Source of the DNA: Paramecium octaurelia
Taxonomy: Eukaryota; Ciliophora; Oligohymenophorea; Peniculida; Parameciidae
DNA length: 64,000 bases
Reading direction: 5' to 3'
Assembly: GCA_905182995.1 (NCBI GenBank)
Contig: CAJJDP010000108.1
Coordinates: 325,722-389,721, forward strand
The notes beneath the pieces were generated by a model. That model was not told the DNA's origin. It did not search any database and worked only from the letters and a program-made list of their open reading frames with translations. Positions 23,038 to 36,491 of the stretch are shown piece by piece (positions within the stretch are counted from its first letter, which is position 1; each line of letters begins with the position of its first letter). The position numbers and the translations under genes were made by a program.

Positions 23038-24765
23038 ATGCTCATCATTCTTCAACTCTTGGTTTATGCAGTCTAATCTGAACCTCTCTAGATTCTAACC
23101 AAGCAAGAAGCAATCTTAGATGTCTTCAGTCCATCTGAAGTAATCCTTGAACAATATTTGAATGATTCAAAATTATGCCAAATTGTCCCATAGTAATTGG
23201 TGGCTCACGATATTGATGATAATTCAATAACCTTGATTGACAGCTACAAGGATGAAATATTTAGTTAGAACTTTGAGATTGGCTCCTTTATTGGGAGTAT
23301 AGGAAGAATTATTAAATTTGTGTAAATCACCAATGGTGTACTGGTGTTACTAGACGATGCAGAGTTGAAATATTTAAGTTATCGCAATAACTCATTTCAA
23401 GTGAAATCCACCTTCAAAATAGAAATTGAGAAATTTGCATTGGAAGGCAAGGTATTCTTGGAATATTTCTATTACCAATCGTAAGTGCTATTGATAGCCA
23501 ATACCTAAACCATAGCTTTGGATTTGATTTATGACGATGATGATCTGTACATTAAGTAATACAGAGTTTATGAGCAATGGCAAATCTCACACATCAATAG
23601 CATGGCAACAGTAGGTAATATTATGATTGTAGCCATGGATACTGGGATAAAGATGTTTGAATTGAAAGATCATATGTTGAATGAGATATTAATTGCAATC
23701 GACTAGATTAATCGGGTGTCTGATATCAAGATCTTCAATCAAAAGAATAATGAGATATACTACATTTATTTGTTAGACAAAATCTAAGGAATTAATCAAT
23801 ATATATTTAATACGGTTACATAGGAACTTTAATGTAACTTTAGGTTGGGGATTATACCTTATCCAGGAGAAATTCTTGACATTCACGGCGAGATCTTAAT
23901 GGTTGTGAAGGACTACAATTTATTTGAAATCCATGTTGATTATTATTTGAGTCAATTCACACTTTTTAAATAGCACTAGTTAGAAACAGAAATAGTAGAC
24001 ATAGAATTGACTGAATAATTTGCAATTGTAATTGGTAAGAATGGCCATCAAATAGTGTTTCACTCGATTCCACCCATTTATTCTTAATTTGAATGGATGA
24101 ATCAATTAGTTATACCGAATTTGAAACAATTGAGCATATTGTCCTTTAATTAAGGTTCTTAACTCAAAGAGCCACTTTCTAAGAACATCATCATTGGAAT
24201 CACACAACATAAATTCTTTTATTCTAAGGTGCAATTGGTAAGCATCTCATTTATTATCTATTAGGAACAATCTTTCATATAATGTTACTCAGATGAAGCC
24301 ACATCCGAAATTGAATTGCAATATACTCATAAGGCCACCAAATGTAGAACCAATTTGAAAAAGAAGGAATGCAATTTAGCTAAAAGTTATACAATCTAAT
24401 TTGTAGAACCTAAACAGTTTGGAGGAAACAAAAAAACTTATATTCTAATTGTATTGCTTTACTTGGCAATTTTGTTACTATTTCTTTTATTTATCGGTTC
24501 CCTAATTTATCTCTATAAGAAGTACCAGGTTGAACCCCAGGCACAATTCCACCAAAATATGCCTGAAACAACTGTTTAACATTTGGGGACTGATCATCAT
24601 CACAAATATTAATTGGCAACATAGAAGAAGTTGGCCCCTCACTCTAGAGATGATCAAACTCCAATTTCTGAATAGCGAGATTAGATGAGCCAGAAACTTC
24701 ATAGCAATAGACCTGTTACACAAGAGAATTGTGATTAATCTCCTGGCCCTTTTGAAATCGGCTGA
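23038..24765 (+). CDS. Single-pass membrane protein, paralog B
   Basis: An intronless gene of 575 residues, starting 28 bp after the stop of paralog A. It has a signal peptide (MLIILQLLVYAVQS), a long strand-rich ectodomain, a C-terminal membrane helix (TYILIVLLYLAILLLFLLFI) and a tail of about 85 residues rich in Gln, His, Pro and Ser. Shared blocks with paralog A include FAIVIGKNGHQIVFHSIPP, the GEILMVVKD/QDVLMVVEE block and a Cys-containing segment before the helix. Overall identity is low, so the duplication is old. Confidence 0.75.
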
Positions 24766-24847
24766 ATAAATAATTGTATTTGTTTCTATTTAAAGAATAT
24801 TTTTGTGCTATTCTAATTATAAATATATATATATATATAAATATTAT

Positions 24848-27800
24848 ATGTCAACCACGTTAAAAGCGTTAGGCGTAGAAGTCTTAAGTTTCACCAAATC
24901 TCGATAAGAAGAAGCAGTCCACACTCAGTCTTCCTTAAGAATTACTCCATTTCTTAGGATTGATTCCGAAACGTTCGATTGGAGTACGATCATTGCCAAG
25001 CCTGAACTCATCTCAATCAAAGGCAAAAAGCACGAATCTTATGTAAATGCAGAAACTATGGAGGAAGACTTATTGTAAGGCGAAGCATAATGGCCAGTAT
25101 AGTATTTCAAAATTATTCAAATTAGTATGCAGAAAACTCCCTTTACTTGTTTTCCTCATCAAGTCCTTTCAGGCTGAGTCTGTTGCAGACCCTGAGTTCT
25201 TAGAAATTAGTCAACTTTATGAGGTTAATTACGATAATAAATGTGGCAGCAGTTTGTGCCTATGATTATCAATCCAGAATAGAATCCGAAGATTACGAAA
25301 GGAATAGGATTTGTACAACCCTCGAGATAGTGTGCAATACATTGTTTGGTTTAGAATGTTTGAGTTAAATAATCGTTTAAGGATTTGTGTTTGGAAAGAA
25401 TACGTATTTAAAGTCATGGTGGAATATTGCTAATTTTGCGACATTCATCTCCACATGGGCAATTTTAGGCGATATTAATAGTAGCAATCAACTTGTCCAT
25501 ATCTTGAGAGTCATAAGAATCTTTAGAGCTCTCAGATTAATTCAAGACTCAAAAACACTAAAAAAATAATTGGATGCTTTCATTGGTAGTTTTTAAAGAC
25601 TCGGACCAATTCTAGTACCCTTATTATTTGTTGTTTTGTATTACAGCATTATTGGATTGCATTTATTTATGGGAGTTACTGAATATAGATGCAGAGAAAC
25701 ACCAGAACCTGAGGATGGAAAATGGATAGCAGTGGAAGAGATAAAGCATTTGTGTGGGATATGGGACTGTCCAGAAGATACTTATTGTGGGTCATTGGCT
25801 GATCATGGGTTGCCCAAAGACTTGTAAGAAAACAGATATGAATAATTTGGATTTGGATTCATAAGATTTGATGACTTCTTTTACTCCTTATTTGTTGTCT
25901 TCACTTTCCTTACTATTATAGGGTGGTCAGGAACAACCTTTATGTTTTGGAGAGCCATGACAACATACGTTACTGCATTCTATTTTGTTTCATTAATTTT
26001 CATTTTGTATTTCTAATCCATTTTATTTTAGGGCTTACTTGTTATCCAATCTACTGTTGGCATCATTCTACGAATCGTTTATGGTGCTCAGTTCAATTAA
26101 ATAGAATAAGAATTCAGACAATGAGCAAGAGGCTCTGGAGAATGAGATCAAGAAGAAGAAGCAATAATAGATGATGACTAGACTTCAACAATTGAACGAT
26201 TAGAAGAACTAGAAAAGAGTCAAGAAGCGAAAATACGAAGTTTCACTTTATTATGAGGAAGAAGAATAAGAAAATGACATATTGGGTGAGAAATTCAAGA
26301 AGTTTCAACATTTCTCAAATCTCATAGTGAAATCCAATTTGTTTAATTATTTGAGTTGTTCAATGATTTTAATTTCGACGATTGTCATCATATCGGATCA
26401 TCATTAGATTTCAGATGAAATGTATTTACTTAGTATTAATTTAGTTATCAAAATTTGTTGATTGTAGATTTCATTTGTATTGTTTATTTCATTGTGGAAC
26501 TAATCATAACTATATGGGGAATAGGCATGGAATAATTTAAAGAAATAATCGATATTTTTGACTCTCTTGTCATACTATCCTAATTTATCTTAATAGTAGT
26601 ACTATTTTTTTTGGATGAAAATGTCATTATCAATTATAATAATTACGTCAACTTTGTCAAGGCTTTGAAGATGCTGAGATTGGTAATCATCATTTATTCT
26701 ATAAATAGATGAAATTCCTGTATATCGCAAGAATCTTCTATTCCATTAGTGTTTTGGCTCGTTGTCTAGTGCAAACCTTACTGAAAATTAAGGATTTAAT
26801 TTTCCTGTTTATATTCCTGATCATCATTACTTCACTATTTGGACAAGAGTTATTAGCCTATAAAGTGAGATTCGAAGAATTACCCAATGGGGAACTTGAG
26901 ATTTCACATTCAAATGAAGGAATATCTGCTCCAATCAATTATGAGGGATTTGGAAATGCTTTGATGGCAGCTACAAATGTGTTTTATAACGAAGAATGGC
27001 ATATCACCATGTTTATTCATGCTTAAAAAATATGGGTTTCTATATTGTATCACATCATCTCCATTCTAATGGGTTAAGTGTTGTTTGTGAGACTGTTCCT
27101 AGCAGTTTTCTTAAATGAATTTTGTTAGCAACTAAAAAAGATTGAGTAAGAAATAAAGCCAATCAATTTCCTATTGCATGGTAAAAAGGTTTTCAATTTT
27201 ATCGTTCAATTCATTAAAAAAAGAAGAAGATCCAAAATACATTCTCAAGCTCAATTGTAACAATAGATCAATCCTTAGCCCAGATCATCAGCAAATCCAG
27301 CCAGAGTCTCAATGTTTCATAATTTAAATGGAATCAAATTATAAAGATTACCAGAAAGTACTCATAATGAATTGTTAGATCAAAAGGTTTAGACCCCTTC
27401 CAATATATTTTGTACATCTATGAATTTACTATTATTAGCAAACAAGGAAAGTATGATAGATCCGTTGAAGAAAGAGGATAAGCCAACCGAGAAAAATACA
27501 GACAATAAGAATCATCCTGAAGATGATCACATTCAAGATCATAATATCGAGGATCATTAGCATGAAGAGGATGTCGATCATGACTCTAGTTAGGATGAAC
27601 ATCTAAAATCCCCAGATGAACCTTCTCATCCAGTTTAAGGTAAAATAATAAACAAAAGAATCCAATAAAAGTCTGTAAGGAAGACTAATTCCGAAAGAAC
27701 TCTATTCATATTTGCTCCTGAATCAGACTTTAGACAATTAGTCACTACTCTCGTAACTAATATCTACTTCAGGATATTTAATTTTACACTGATTCTTTTG

Positions 27801-30102
27801 ACTTGCATTAGAATTGCATTGTTGAGTCCACTTGAAGATCCAAACTCCGATCTCTCTTATGTTCTACAAATAGGGTACATCTTTTTAACAGTGTTTTATA
27901 TTTTGGTTATCTTGCTTAATTGCATCGCTTTTGGATTATACAAAACTGAGAAGTCCTTCTTTAGATAATCAGTGTACAATATTTTCTCATTTGCAATCAC
28001 GATAGTCGACTTAATAACTTTGATTTTTGACATCTCACACCCATTAAGTAAATTCATTACTTCTCTGAGAATTCTCTAATTTATTCAGATCGGAGCTGTG
28101 TTCTCTTAGAATATAGCATATGCATAGGCATCCTTGTTGAATGCATTCACTCAAATGATTTAATTAGCAATTTTCTGCATAATTATATTGTCGATCTACG
28201 GGATATTTGCCCTTAAAATGTTGAAAGGAACAATGTATTATTGTGATGCGTACGATGCTGAGAATAAGGAACATATAAAAACATCGACGGATTGCTATGA
28301 TTACGGGGGATCATGGATAAATCAGATATTGACATTTGACACTATATTTTCAAGCATTTTGACTTTGTTCTGCGTGGCAACATCTGAGAATTGGATACCT
28401 CTCTAAATTTAAGCTTGGAATGCTGTAGGGATTGATAGACAACCCATATCAAGCAACAACAGAACGTTTTCAGTTTACTTTTAGATATTTTTCTTTTTGG
28501 GTTTCTTGTGCTTATTAAATATGTTTATTGGGTTGATTGTTAATGCTTATTAGGAGGCTAAGATGAAGGCTTAGAACTTGCATTTATTGGACGAAACTCA
28601 GAGAGAGTGGTTTTAGATAAAAATGCAAATTTACACCATGAAGCCATTGGTTAAGTCTAAGAAGCCAGAGAATCCATTGAGGAAACTTCTATTTTTTATG
28701 GTCAAGCAAAAGTACTTTAAGATTTTTTGGTTGGTAATCATATTTAGTAACACACTTGTATTGGCACTTCATTTTTAAAGAGCAGATGAAAATTACATAA
28801 ATGCTTTGGATGTCATCAATGATATATTTGTGTCTATTTTTGCTTTTGAAATTTTGTGTAGATTCTTTGCTAAAGAAAAGCATTTATATTTCAAAGATAT
28901 CTCTAACATTGTCGATATCATAGCTATTTGGTGGGCAATTGCAAATCTGTTCATTAAAAATAAGGATGATTACAACTTCTACTTTAAACGAATATCAAAT
29001 GCAATATCTGTGGCATATCAATTACAACGAAATTATCGTATAGTGAAAAGATTCAATAATTTAGAAAAGCTATTTTCGTCCATCTTCTCAGTGATTCCCA
29101 ATGCCTTATCGATGCTGTTCATAATGTTTATATTTCTATTCATTTACACCACCTTGGGAATCGATATGTTCGCATTTATTCGCACATAGACAAGTTTGAA
29201 TGGATGGGATTAGCATTTTCGTAAATTCTCAACTGCGATGTTTGCTTTGATTAAAGTAGCTAGTTCAGAAAGTTGGTGGACAATAATGATTGATACTCTG
29301 CATGAGTAATCTCCAAATTACGCTTGCAATTACATGTCAACATATGAAGATTTCTTAGTTTATGGTTTCAATGGGTGTGGTACTCCATACGCCTATCTAT
29401 ACTTTATCTCTTTCCACATAATCTTCTCATTGATGATTTTGAATCTCCTTATAGCCTCTGTGTTGGTAGCTTATGAGGAACATGTAAAGAGCGAAGAATC
29501 AGCAGTCAGTAAATATTAGTTAAATGATGTGCTCTCGTTGTGGAGAAACTATGATCCTGAAGGCAAAGGGTTCATCAATTATAAAGACTTTTGGAAACTG
29601 TCATCCGAAATAGCCATTATATTTGGAGTAGCTCAAGATGATCTATTGGACGTGAATAATAAGAAAAACTTTTTGAAGGTGTTGAACATCCCCATTTATG
29701 AATCAAAGGAATCCAACATGTTATGTTACAAATTTCATGATGTCATTTTATCACTGACCAAAATTTCAGTCACTCTTAAGTATGGAGTCACAAAGTAATT
29801 ATTATGTGTATATCTACTATAGTCTCGAACCAACTGATAAGATCATATAATAGAAGTTGTTGGCTCAATTGGGGGATTTGCAACGCAAGGATCTTATGAA
29901 TTAATTTACTCCTACCAGTTTTAACAGTGGTGACATGGTTGCCATTATTTACATCCAAAAGAAATTTAGACTCTGGAAAAAGAGAGTGTAGGTATTGAGA
30001 GAAGGCGGAGATGTTAAAGCTATTTACAATGAAATGTCAGATCTTAAGAATATGATTAAGAAGTAGCTGGAACTTGAAGAATAACAGGAAAAGTAAAACT
30101 GA
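24848..30102 (+). CDS. Four-domain voltage-gated-type cation channel alpha subunit
   Basis: Five introns (26, 25, 35, 26 and 28 nt) give 1704 residues. Four repeats of six membrane segments are visible. Domain I has a classic S4 (LRVIRIFRALRLI) and an S6 ending NLLLASFYESF; domain IV S6 is MILNLLIASVLVAYEEH. After it come an EF-hand-like loop (DPEGKGFINYKDF) and an IQ-like helix (AIIYIQKKFRLWKKR), as in CaV/NaV channels. Pore-loop residues two before the filter Trp are Ile in domain I (TIIGW), Glu in II (NEEW), Glu in III (SENW) and Glu in IV (SESW). S4 charges are few in domains III and IV. It likely sits in the ciliary or plasma membrane; ion selectivity is uncertain. Confidence 0.92.
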
Positions 30103-30143
30103 ATTTATTGATTTTATTTTTATTGTTTGTTATAATAATTTAA

Positions 30144-31336
30144 ATGGCTGAGGATATCGATTAGAAATTACTTTAGAGATTTGAAATCATTCAAAAAATT
30201 AGGAAGGTCTCAGGAGGAGTCATTTGGAAAGCAATAGATAGGAAAACTAATAGTGTATTTGAATTCATTGAAATATTGTTAGTCGCTATTAAAAAGATCG
30301 ATTATTCAGCTAATCCTTTACACCTTTTGAAATCAATGAGGGAAACAGTCATTCTGCAGGAGATTTCAAAACATCCGAACATTATGAAGGTGCTCCAAGT
30401 CATTAATAAGGGCAACGATCAATATACTATTTATGACTTTGTAGATATGGATTTGATTTCCTTAATCAAAGTCAAGATACTCCAACCAGTATTAAATTCA
30501 TCACATTCTAATAGAAACACATACAAATAATTTTATGCAATATTGTAACTGCTCTTTACTTTATTCACTCTGGAGGACTGGTCCATCTGAGTTTGACCCC
30601 ATCTAAAATATTGGTTGATTCTGAATGCCAAATCAAATTGATAGGTTTCGGATTCTCTCAATTGCTACCAATTAAGGATCCAAAATACACCTGTTTGCAT
30701 TATCTTCCACCAGAGATCCTATTGTAAGGGAAAGTCAACACATCAGCAGATATCTGGTCATTGGGCTGCATTTTTGGAGAGATGTTGTGTCATCATCCAT
30801 TATTTGTAGGCAATTCCACTTTCAATTAAATCGAAAAGATAGTTGAGCTTATTGGAAAACCTAATGATACCAATCTGAGCGAATTAGCACCTTATGTTCT
30901 CCAAGGCATATAGCCAGATAGAAAGAAGGCCTTCACAAGCATAAGTGATGATTCAACTGCTGTTGATTTATTAAAGAGAATGCTTGTTTTTGAACCTCAA
31001 GAAAGAATCACTCTAATTGATATTTTAAAGCATCCTTATCTTAGCGAATTCGCCAATAAATGTGAATTAAAGAAAGCCATTGCTCCCTTTTAAATCGAGG
31101 AGAATTCCTTCAAAGAATTTCAGAATGTTTTACGAGAAAGAGGAAAAAAGGTCGAGTAGCCTTCTATTAATAATTCCTTCAATCAATAATTGGATACTAG
31201 CAGAAAGAAATCATTTAGAGAATCCACTCCCATTTCTGCATTGAAATAGAAGACGTCAACTAAGATCAAAGTGAATTCGCCCATCCAAAGTCCTAAAATA
31301 TAGAAGTTATATTAAATTGATGAGAAATAGAGATGA
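30144..31336 (+). CDS. MAPK-like pseudokinase
   Basis: A 378-residue protein with introns of 30 and 26 nt. The fold is that of a CMGC/MAPK-type kinase: AIKKI with the ATP lysine kept, a C-helix Glu (SMRETVILQEISKHPNI), DIWSLGCIFGEMLCHHPLF and RMLVFEPQERITLIDILKHPYL. The catalytic loop HRDLKxxN is HLSLTPSK and the DFG motif is GFG, so the catalytic Asp, the metal-binding Asp and the Asn are all replaced. The glycine loop is also degenerate (IRKVSGGVIWKA). It should not transfer phosphate normally and probably acts as a scaffold. The C-terminal tail of about 90 residues is Ser/Lys-rich. Confidence 0.85.
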
Positions 31337-31395
31337 AACTAGTTATATTCATTCACATTAGTCTGCAATTTATATTGTACTTATATTATATAATA

Positions 31396-31887
31396 TCAAT
31401 CTGTATGTTAAGATCCCTTTGTGGCACCAACACCTGGCTTTCCATGTCTTGTTGGTTTATATGTCAATGAAAATTCACCCAAATATCTATACGTTTGCAT
31501 CTCAATATTACCTGCCAATCATGTCAAACTTAATTTCGACATTGCTGAATTATCTACCATTATACACACCTACGATTGAGCCAACCATTTCTGGGACAAC
31601 AATTGTATTTCTTTAATGAGTCTTTACTGGTTTTGGCTTCTCTCCTGGTAAGGTCTCCTTCTTGGATTTACGAATCTACATATATTTATGGTATTCTCTA
31701 CTTTCTTCATTAAGTTTTGGAAAGCGTGAACTTTCTCACCTTAATTAGAAATTCTTCTTCTTTGTCTTGCTCTGAATTATTCAACCAATTTATCCATGGG
31801 CAATTTAACAAGCTCTTCGAGTTATAATCCTCTGTAGGTGAACTTTTTAACACCCTTGAATTATTTATCTTATGTTTATTCAGCCAT
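31396..31887 (-). CDS. 40S ribosomal protein uS19 (RPS15)
   Basis: A 146-residue protein with introns of 26 and 25 nt. [66 protein letters not shown] and [13 protein letters not shown] match eukaryotic uS19 throughout. It sits in the head of the small subunit near the A site. The C-terminus ends GSQHTD, where the animal protein continues with a short SRFIPLK tail. Confidence 0.95.
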
Positions 31888-32778
31888 TATTTGAAAAATG
31901 AAAATTAAAGATTTTAATATAATCTAAAATAAATAATTATAAATAAAATACCTAACCTTAAATAATCAAATCAATCCCTCATTAATTCATTTCAATCAAC
32001 ATCCCTTGACATCTCAATCATGAACTCTCCCAATTACACAAATTCTTACCTATAATTGTTGTGAATACAAAATGATACGAAGGATTGAATTCTCATTGTA
32101 TCACTCTACGATAATATTATTAGAGATTGTATATCAATATATTAGATAAGAATATGGAATTCCATAGAACAAATATGATTGATAAATGTGTTCATTTTGA
32201 CTGAACAGGTTTCTCTTCAAAAACTCAAAAATGAAGGAAAATCTTACTCTTTAATTTAGATTTCCTCTTTAAATTCTCCTCATTTAGATTAAAAATTATC
32301 TTTTACAAATCTCATAACATGCAATAAGTAGTATTTAAGCTTAGAAAAATATTTAAAAATCTTAGCATTTATAAAATATTGAAATACTCTCAAACTATTT
32401 GTGTTCCTAGGTAACAAGTTGATTAAGTTTGGCACAAATTACATTATGAAAAAATAATATACCCAATTACTCTTTAAAGATTAATGAGTATTATTCAATT
32501 AATATAAGAAAATTGCGACAATGTTTAAGAATATTCTCTAAAATTATTAATTTTGAAAAAGAAGAAAATGTTGATATATAACAAGTTAAAAATAAAGAGA
32601 AATGCCACAATTTGTTTTGTAAAAATTATATTATGAAGTTGATTCTTATTACCTATGAATTAGAGGAATATTGCTTTTGATTAAATCAATAGAGAAATGA
32701 TTTGTTATTTTTGATGATGTCATCATGAACATTTTTCTTGATATATGATTCATTATAGATAATTAATTTATATTTCAA
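31888..32778. other. AT-rich divergent intergenic region
   Basis: About 890 bp between the divergent uS19 and protease genes, strongly A/T-rich with runs of A and T. No coding frame or RNA gene recognised. It presumably contains both promoters. Confidence 0.45.
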
Positions 32779-33773
32779 ATGGAAAAAGCTATTCTAACAT
32801 TGGGCCTTGCATTGCTGCTGGGCACTCTATACAATTTGGATTATTCTCCTTCTCTTGATTTAAAGTAGAAGTATAATGATTATAAATTGACTTACAATAA
32901 AGAATACACTGCTGCAGAAGATTAATATAGATTTTAAGTTTACTTGTAAACCTTAGAAGAAATCGCACTCAAGAATGCCAGATTGGGGAGATAAGTCTAT
33001 GGTGAAACCTAATTTGCTGATATAACTGATGAAGAATTCAGAGAACAATATTTGACATTAAAATATTCCCCAGAAGAGTATGCAAATGTACCAAGAGAGT
33101 CATTCTCCCATATTACAGCTGATCCAAAAGAAGTTGATTGGAGAAATCACGGAGCAGTTACCCCAGTCAAGAATCAACTTAAGTGCGGATCATGTTGGAC
33201 ATTCAGTACAACTGGAGTTTTGGAAGGATTTTTCAAAGTTACCACAGGTGAATTGCCTTCATTATCTGAATAATAATTGATAGATTGTTCAACCACAGTC
33301 GACTTAAACTTCGGTTGTAATGGTGGTATGCCATAAAGAGCATTGAATTTCGTTAAAAGAAATGGTTTGACAACAGAAGAAGGATACCCATATGTACTTT
33401 ATGATTTAAATCATTATAGTAAGGAGTATAAGGAGAAGAGTGTCTTATGAAAGGAGGAGTATATAAAGTCAAAGGATCTTAAGTATTAGATATATCAGAG
33501 TGGGCATTGTATCAAGCATTGTAAATTCAACCAGTGTCTATTGGTGTTGATGCAGGAGGATGGAAGAATTATAAGCCAGCTGAAAGAGAGGTGTTTAATT
33601 TTGAAGAATGTGGAGATAATTTAAATCATGCAGTCTTGGCTGTTGGTTTTACTCCAACTGCAACAATAGTAAAGAATTCTTGGGCTAGCACATGGGGTTC
33701 TTCAGGTTACATTTATCTTGAAAGAGGTAAAAATACTTGTGGACTTTGGAATACCATGGTTGTTCCAATTTGA
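32779..33773 (+). CDS. Papain-family cysteine protease (cathepsin L-like)
   Basis: A 322-residue preproenzyme with one 26-nt intron. It has a signal peptide ([15 protein letters not shown]), an I29-type propeptide ([29 protein letters not shown]) and a mature C1A domain starting near [15 protein letters not shown]. The catalytic Cys (KCGSCWTFS), His ([10 protein letters not shown]) and Asn ([10 protein letters not shown]) are all present, as is CNGGM. It should be an active lysosomal or food-vacuole endopeptidase. The stretch TATIVKNSW lacks the Trp usual just before IVKNSW. Confidence 0.92.
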
Positions 33774-33860
33774 TTAATATTATATAATAATCATTGATTT
33801 CCAATCCTTTATTGTCATAGAAATGTCTTTAGACACTCTTTTGATATTAATAATTATATA

Positions 33861-34425
33861 ATGAATCAGATTAATCCAGATTAAATCTTATCATCAGAGG
33901 AGATCAAGGCAGCGAAGGATGCCTTTGAGGCATATGATAAAATGGGCTATGGAACGTTGGAAGTTGAAGAGTTGCAAAAAATACTTGAAGAATTTGGACA
34001 TAAGCCAAGTAAAGAGGAGTTATAATAAATGATTATTTAAGTTGATGTGAAGAATAAAGGATTTATTGGTAAAAGTGTTAAGTATGATTGAGACTTTGAG
34101 GATTTCAAAAGAGCGATAGCAATTTACAAGATCATAGAAGAGGATAACGAAGAAGATGACACATGTAAGTTAACTATAATATTTGATAAGTGGATGCTTT
34201 TGTGGCTATGGGAGGGAATGCTGATAAAAGTGGGACTGTGGATGCAACAAAATTGATACAAGTAAGGATTACTATTATTTAGATTATTAAATCTGATTTT
34301 AAGATGACAATTGATATTGAAGTAAAGTTGCATAAATATCTACTTAGAGATTGATTAATGAAATGGATCGTGACAAATCAGGTTAGATATCATATTAAGA
34401 ATTTAAAAACCTACTCTCTGATTGA
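33861..34425 (+). CDS. Calmodulin-superfamily EF-hand protein, 155 aa
   Basis: Four introns (24, 26, 21 and 26 nt) give 155 residues. Four EF-hand regions are visible. The first two are degenerate (YDKMGYGTLEVEEL, VDVKNKGFIDFEDF); the third (GNADKSGTVDATKL) and fourth (MDRDKSGQISYQEF) keep most loop ligands, so it may bind two calcium ions. The shape recalls calmodulin-like light chains of outer-arm dynein, but that assignment is only a guess. Intron one ends in GAG and intron two in AAG. Confidence 0.82.
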
Positions 34426-34634
34426 AAGATGAAGAATATTATATATATATATACATTATGTTTGAGATTTGACTCATATATTTTCTTGATAATTGTATTT
34501 AAGAAATAATTATTTGTTTGTTAATTTAACGATGTCGAAGTGGTTAGATCTGGGTTTGACTTGTACACAAATTAGTTTCAAGACACAACAATCTGTTTCA
34601 TGTATTTTCACATTCATCAATCCAAGATAGTCCT

Positions 34635-35502
34635 ATGAATTGTGTCTTCGAACTTGATGGACGCAAATTGTATCTAGGAAATATCAATGCTGCAAATGAC
34701 TCCTCGTATCTAAGAAAACATGATGTTGGTGCTGTATTGTCTGTCATAGACACCAGTGATATCAAATTGGAAAAGTCAGTTATTCATCTAGTAATTAAAT
34801 TCATTATCATTTTAGTGGATAGCAGCCGAAGATTGTGAAAAAGTTCAACTAATAAGATACTTTGATTAGGCCTCTAATTTTATACAAGATAATCTTAGAC
34901 ATACAAATGTGTTAGTTCATTGCTATGCTGGCATATCAAGATCTAGTTCATTGATTATTGCCTACCTACTCAAATGCTAAGGTTATTCATTAAAAGAAGC
35001 ATTAACCAAATTGAAATGCTAGAGACCTTAAGTTGATCCAAATGATGGGTTTTTGGAACAATTAAAATAATATGAAGAAAAACTGAAACAAAGCAAAACT
35101 CGTCCCAATTCTAGTCTAAATAAAAGTGATAGCAAATATTTAAGTTTGAGCTCGAGTGTTGAAAAATAATCTTCACTCCCAAAAACTAGATAGAGCATTT
35201 CAAACTTCAATATTTATAGTAATCTTAATTCTTCAGTGACTAAAACTAATATTAGAAATCTTTAATTAACTACAACTGCGGTTCCCAAAGTAAAATCAAG
35301 CTTTTTAGAAAAAAGTTGTAGTCCATCTAATATCAACACATAAAATAGCTCAGGAAAGACATTCTTTTCGAATTCGAAACTTGAAGATCCTTGGAAACAA
35401 TACTAAAAAATAAAAAATTAAGAAACTTCATGGAATAAATCAATTTTAGGAATGAAAAATATTTATAGCAATCACAGCAGATAGCATTCTTTAAACCAAT
35501 GA
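34635..35502 (+). CDS. Dual-specificity protein phosphatase
   Basis: A 280-residue protein with one 25-nt intron. Residues about 1-150 form a DSP domain: RKLYLGNINAAND at the start, VGAVLSVID, then the P-loop HCYAGISRSSS with catalytic Cys and Arg, and LKCQRPQVDPNDGFLEQL. A general-acid Asp is likely in RYFDQAS. It should remove phosphate from Tyr and Ser/Thr, for example on MAP kinases. The C-terminal 130 residues are Ser/Asn-rich and probably disordered. Confidence 0.9.
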
Positions 35503-36491
35503 AATTGATTATTTTTATAAAAAAGAGTTTACTAAATATCAATTCTAATTATTATCTGCTTCTGAAATTTTAATGCTTAGAATAATGTTGAATATTGACT
35601 TCTAAGTATTTATTTCTCTATAGCCAATCATGAATTTATTGAATGATGGCCGGTCCTTATTTGAAAACTGAATTATTTTATAATATTTAAAATCAAATTA
35701 CATTTATGTAAACAGCAAGTTTAATTGATGCTAATACATGAGTGTGTAAATAAGCTATTTGATAAAATTTTCAACTCAGCTAACATTTTTTTATATGTGA
35801 TTTAAAATTTTTTAAAATCATATTTATTCTAAATCTTTTTCCTCTTTTAATTAAATTATAGAAAGAAAGAAATTATTAATTATTTAATTTCAATTATAAA
35901 TACTAGATCTACATTACTTATGTCAAACTTCTTATGAAACTAATTTATTGCTTACTCATTTTCTTGTTTGCTTATCCATTTTTCTTCTTTATAAATAATA
36001 TTATTTATTTATTTGGAGTATTAAGTTAATATTTAAATTTTTACATTATCCTCATTTATTAACACCATTTTTATATATTCTATAATTTGGACGGATTTAA
36101 CAAATTAAATAATCAGAATTCAGATCCTTGATTTAAAAATATTTCTATTTTTTCATTATATTTACTTCTATTTTCGCAGAGAAATTATTCTTTCAGGTTT
36201 TTCAAACTTAGCATCCAATTTATTTAATCATCTTCCTATTCCTATTGTTAATAAACATTGTGATTAAATTTTAGCCACTCAAATAATTACATAAAAATGC
36301 GGTTGATACAGTTTAATTGGATCAGAGATATAGAATTATATGAAGTGATTTGAACATTTGTAATGGACATTCATAATACATTTGAATATTGAATATAAAA
36401 TAATCTAAGGGATTGTTGATGTAGTATATTAATGGATTAAAACTAATACTATTCTCAATAAAAATGATCATCTCATTTTAAATTTTGATAG
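35503..36491. other. AT-rich region without recognised genes
   Basis: About 990 bp, extremely A/T-rich, no frame of coding character seen on either strand and no RNA gene recognised. Confidence 0.45.

Noticed and set aside
34530-34625. Possible tRNA gene (A-box-like TGTCGAAGTGG)
   Set aside because: No convincing B box and no seven-base acceptor stem could be formed around it.
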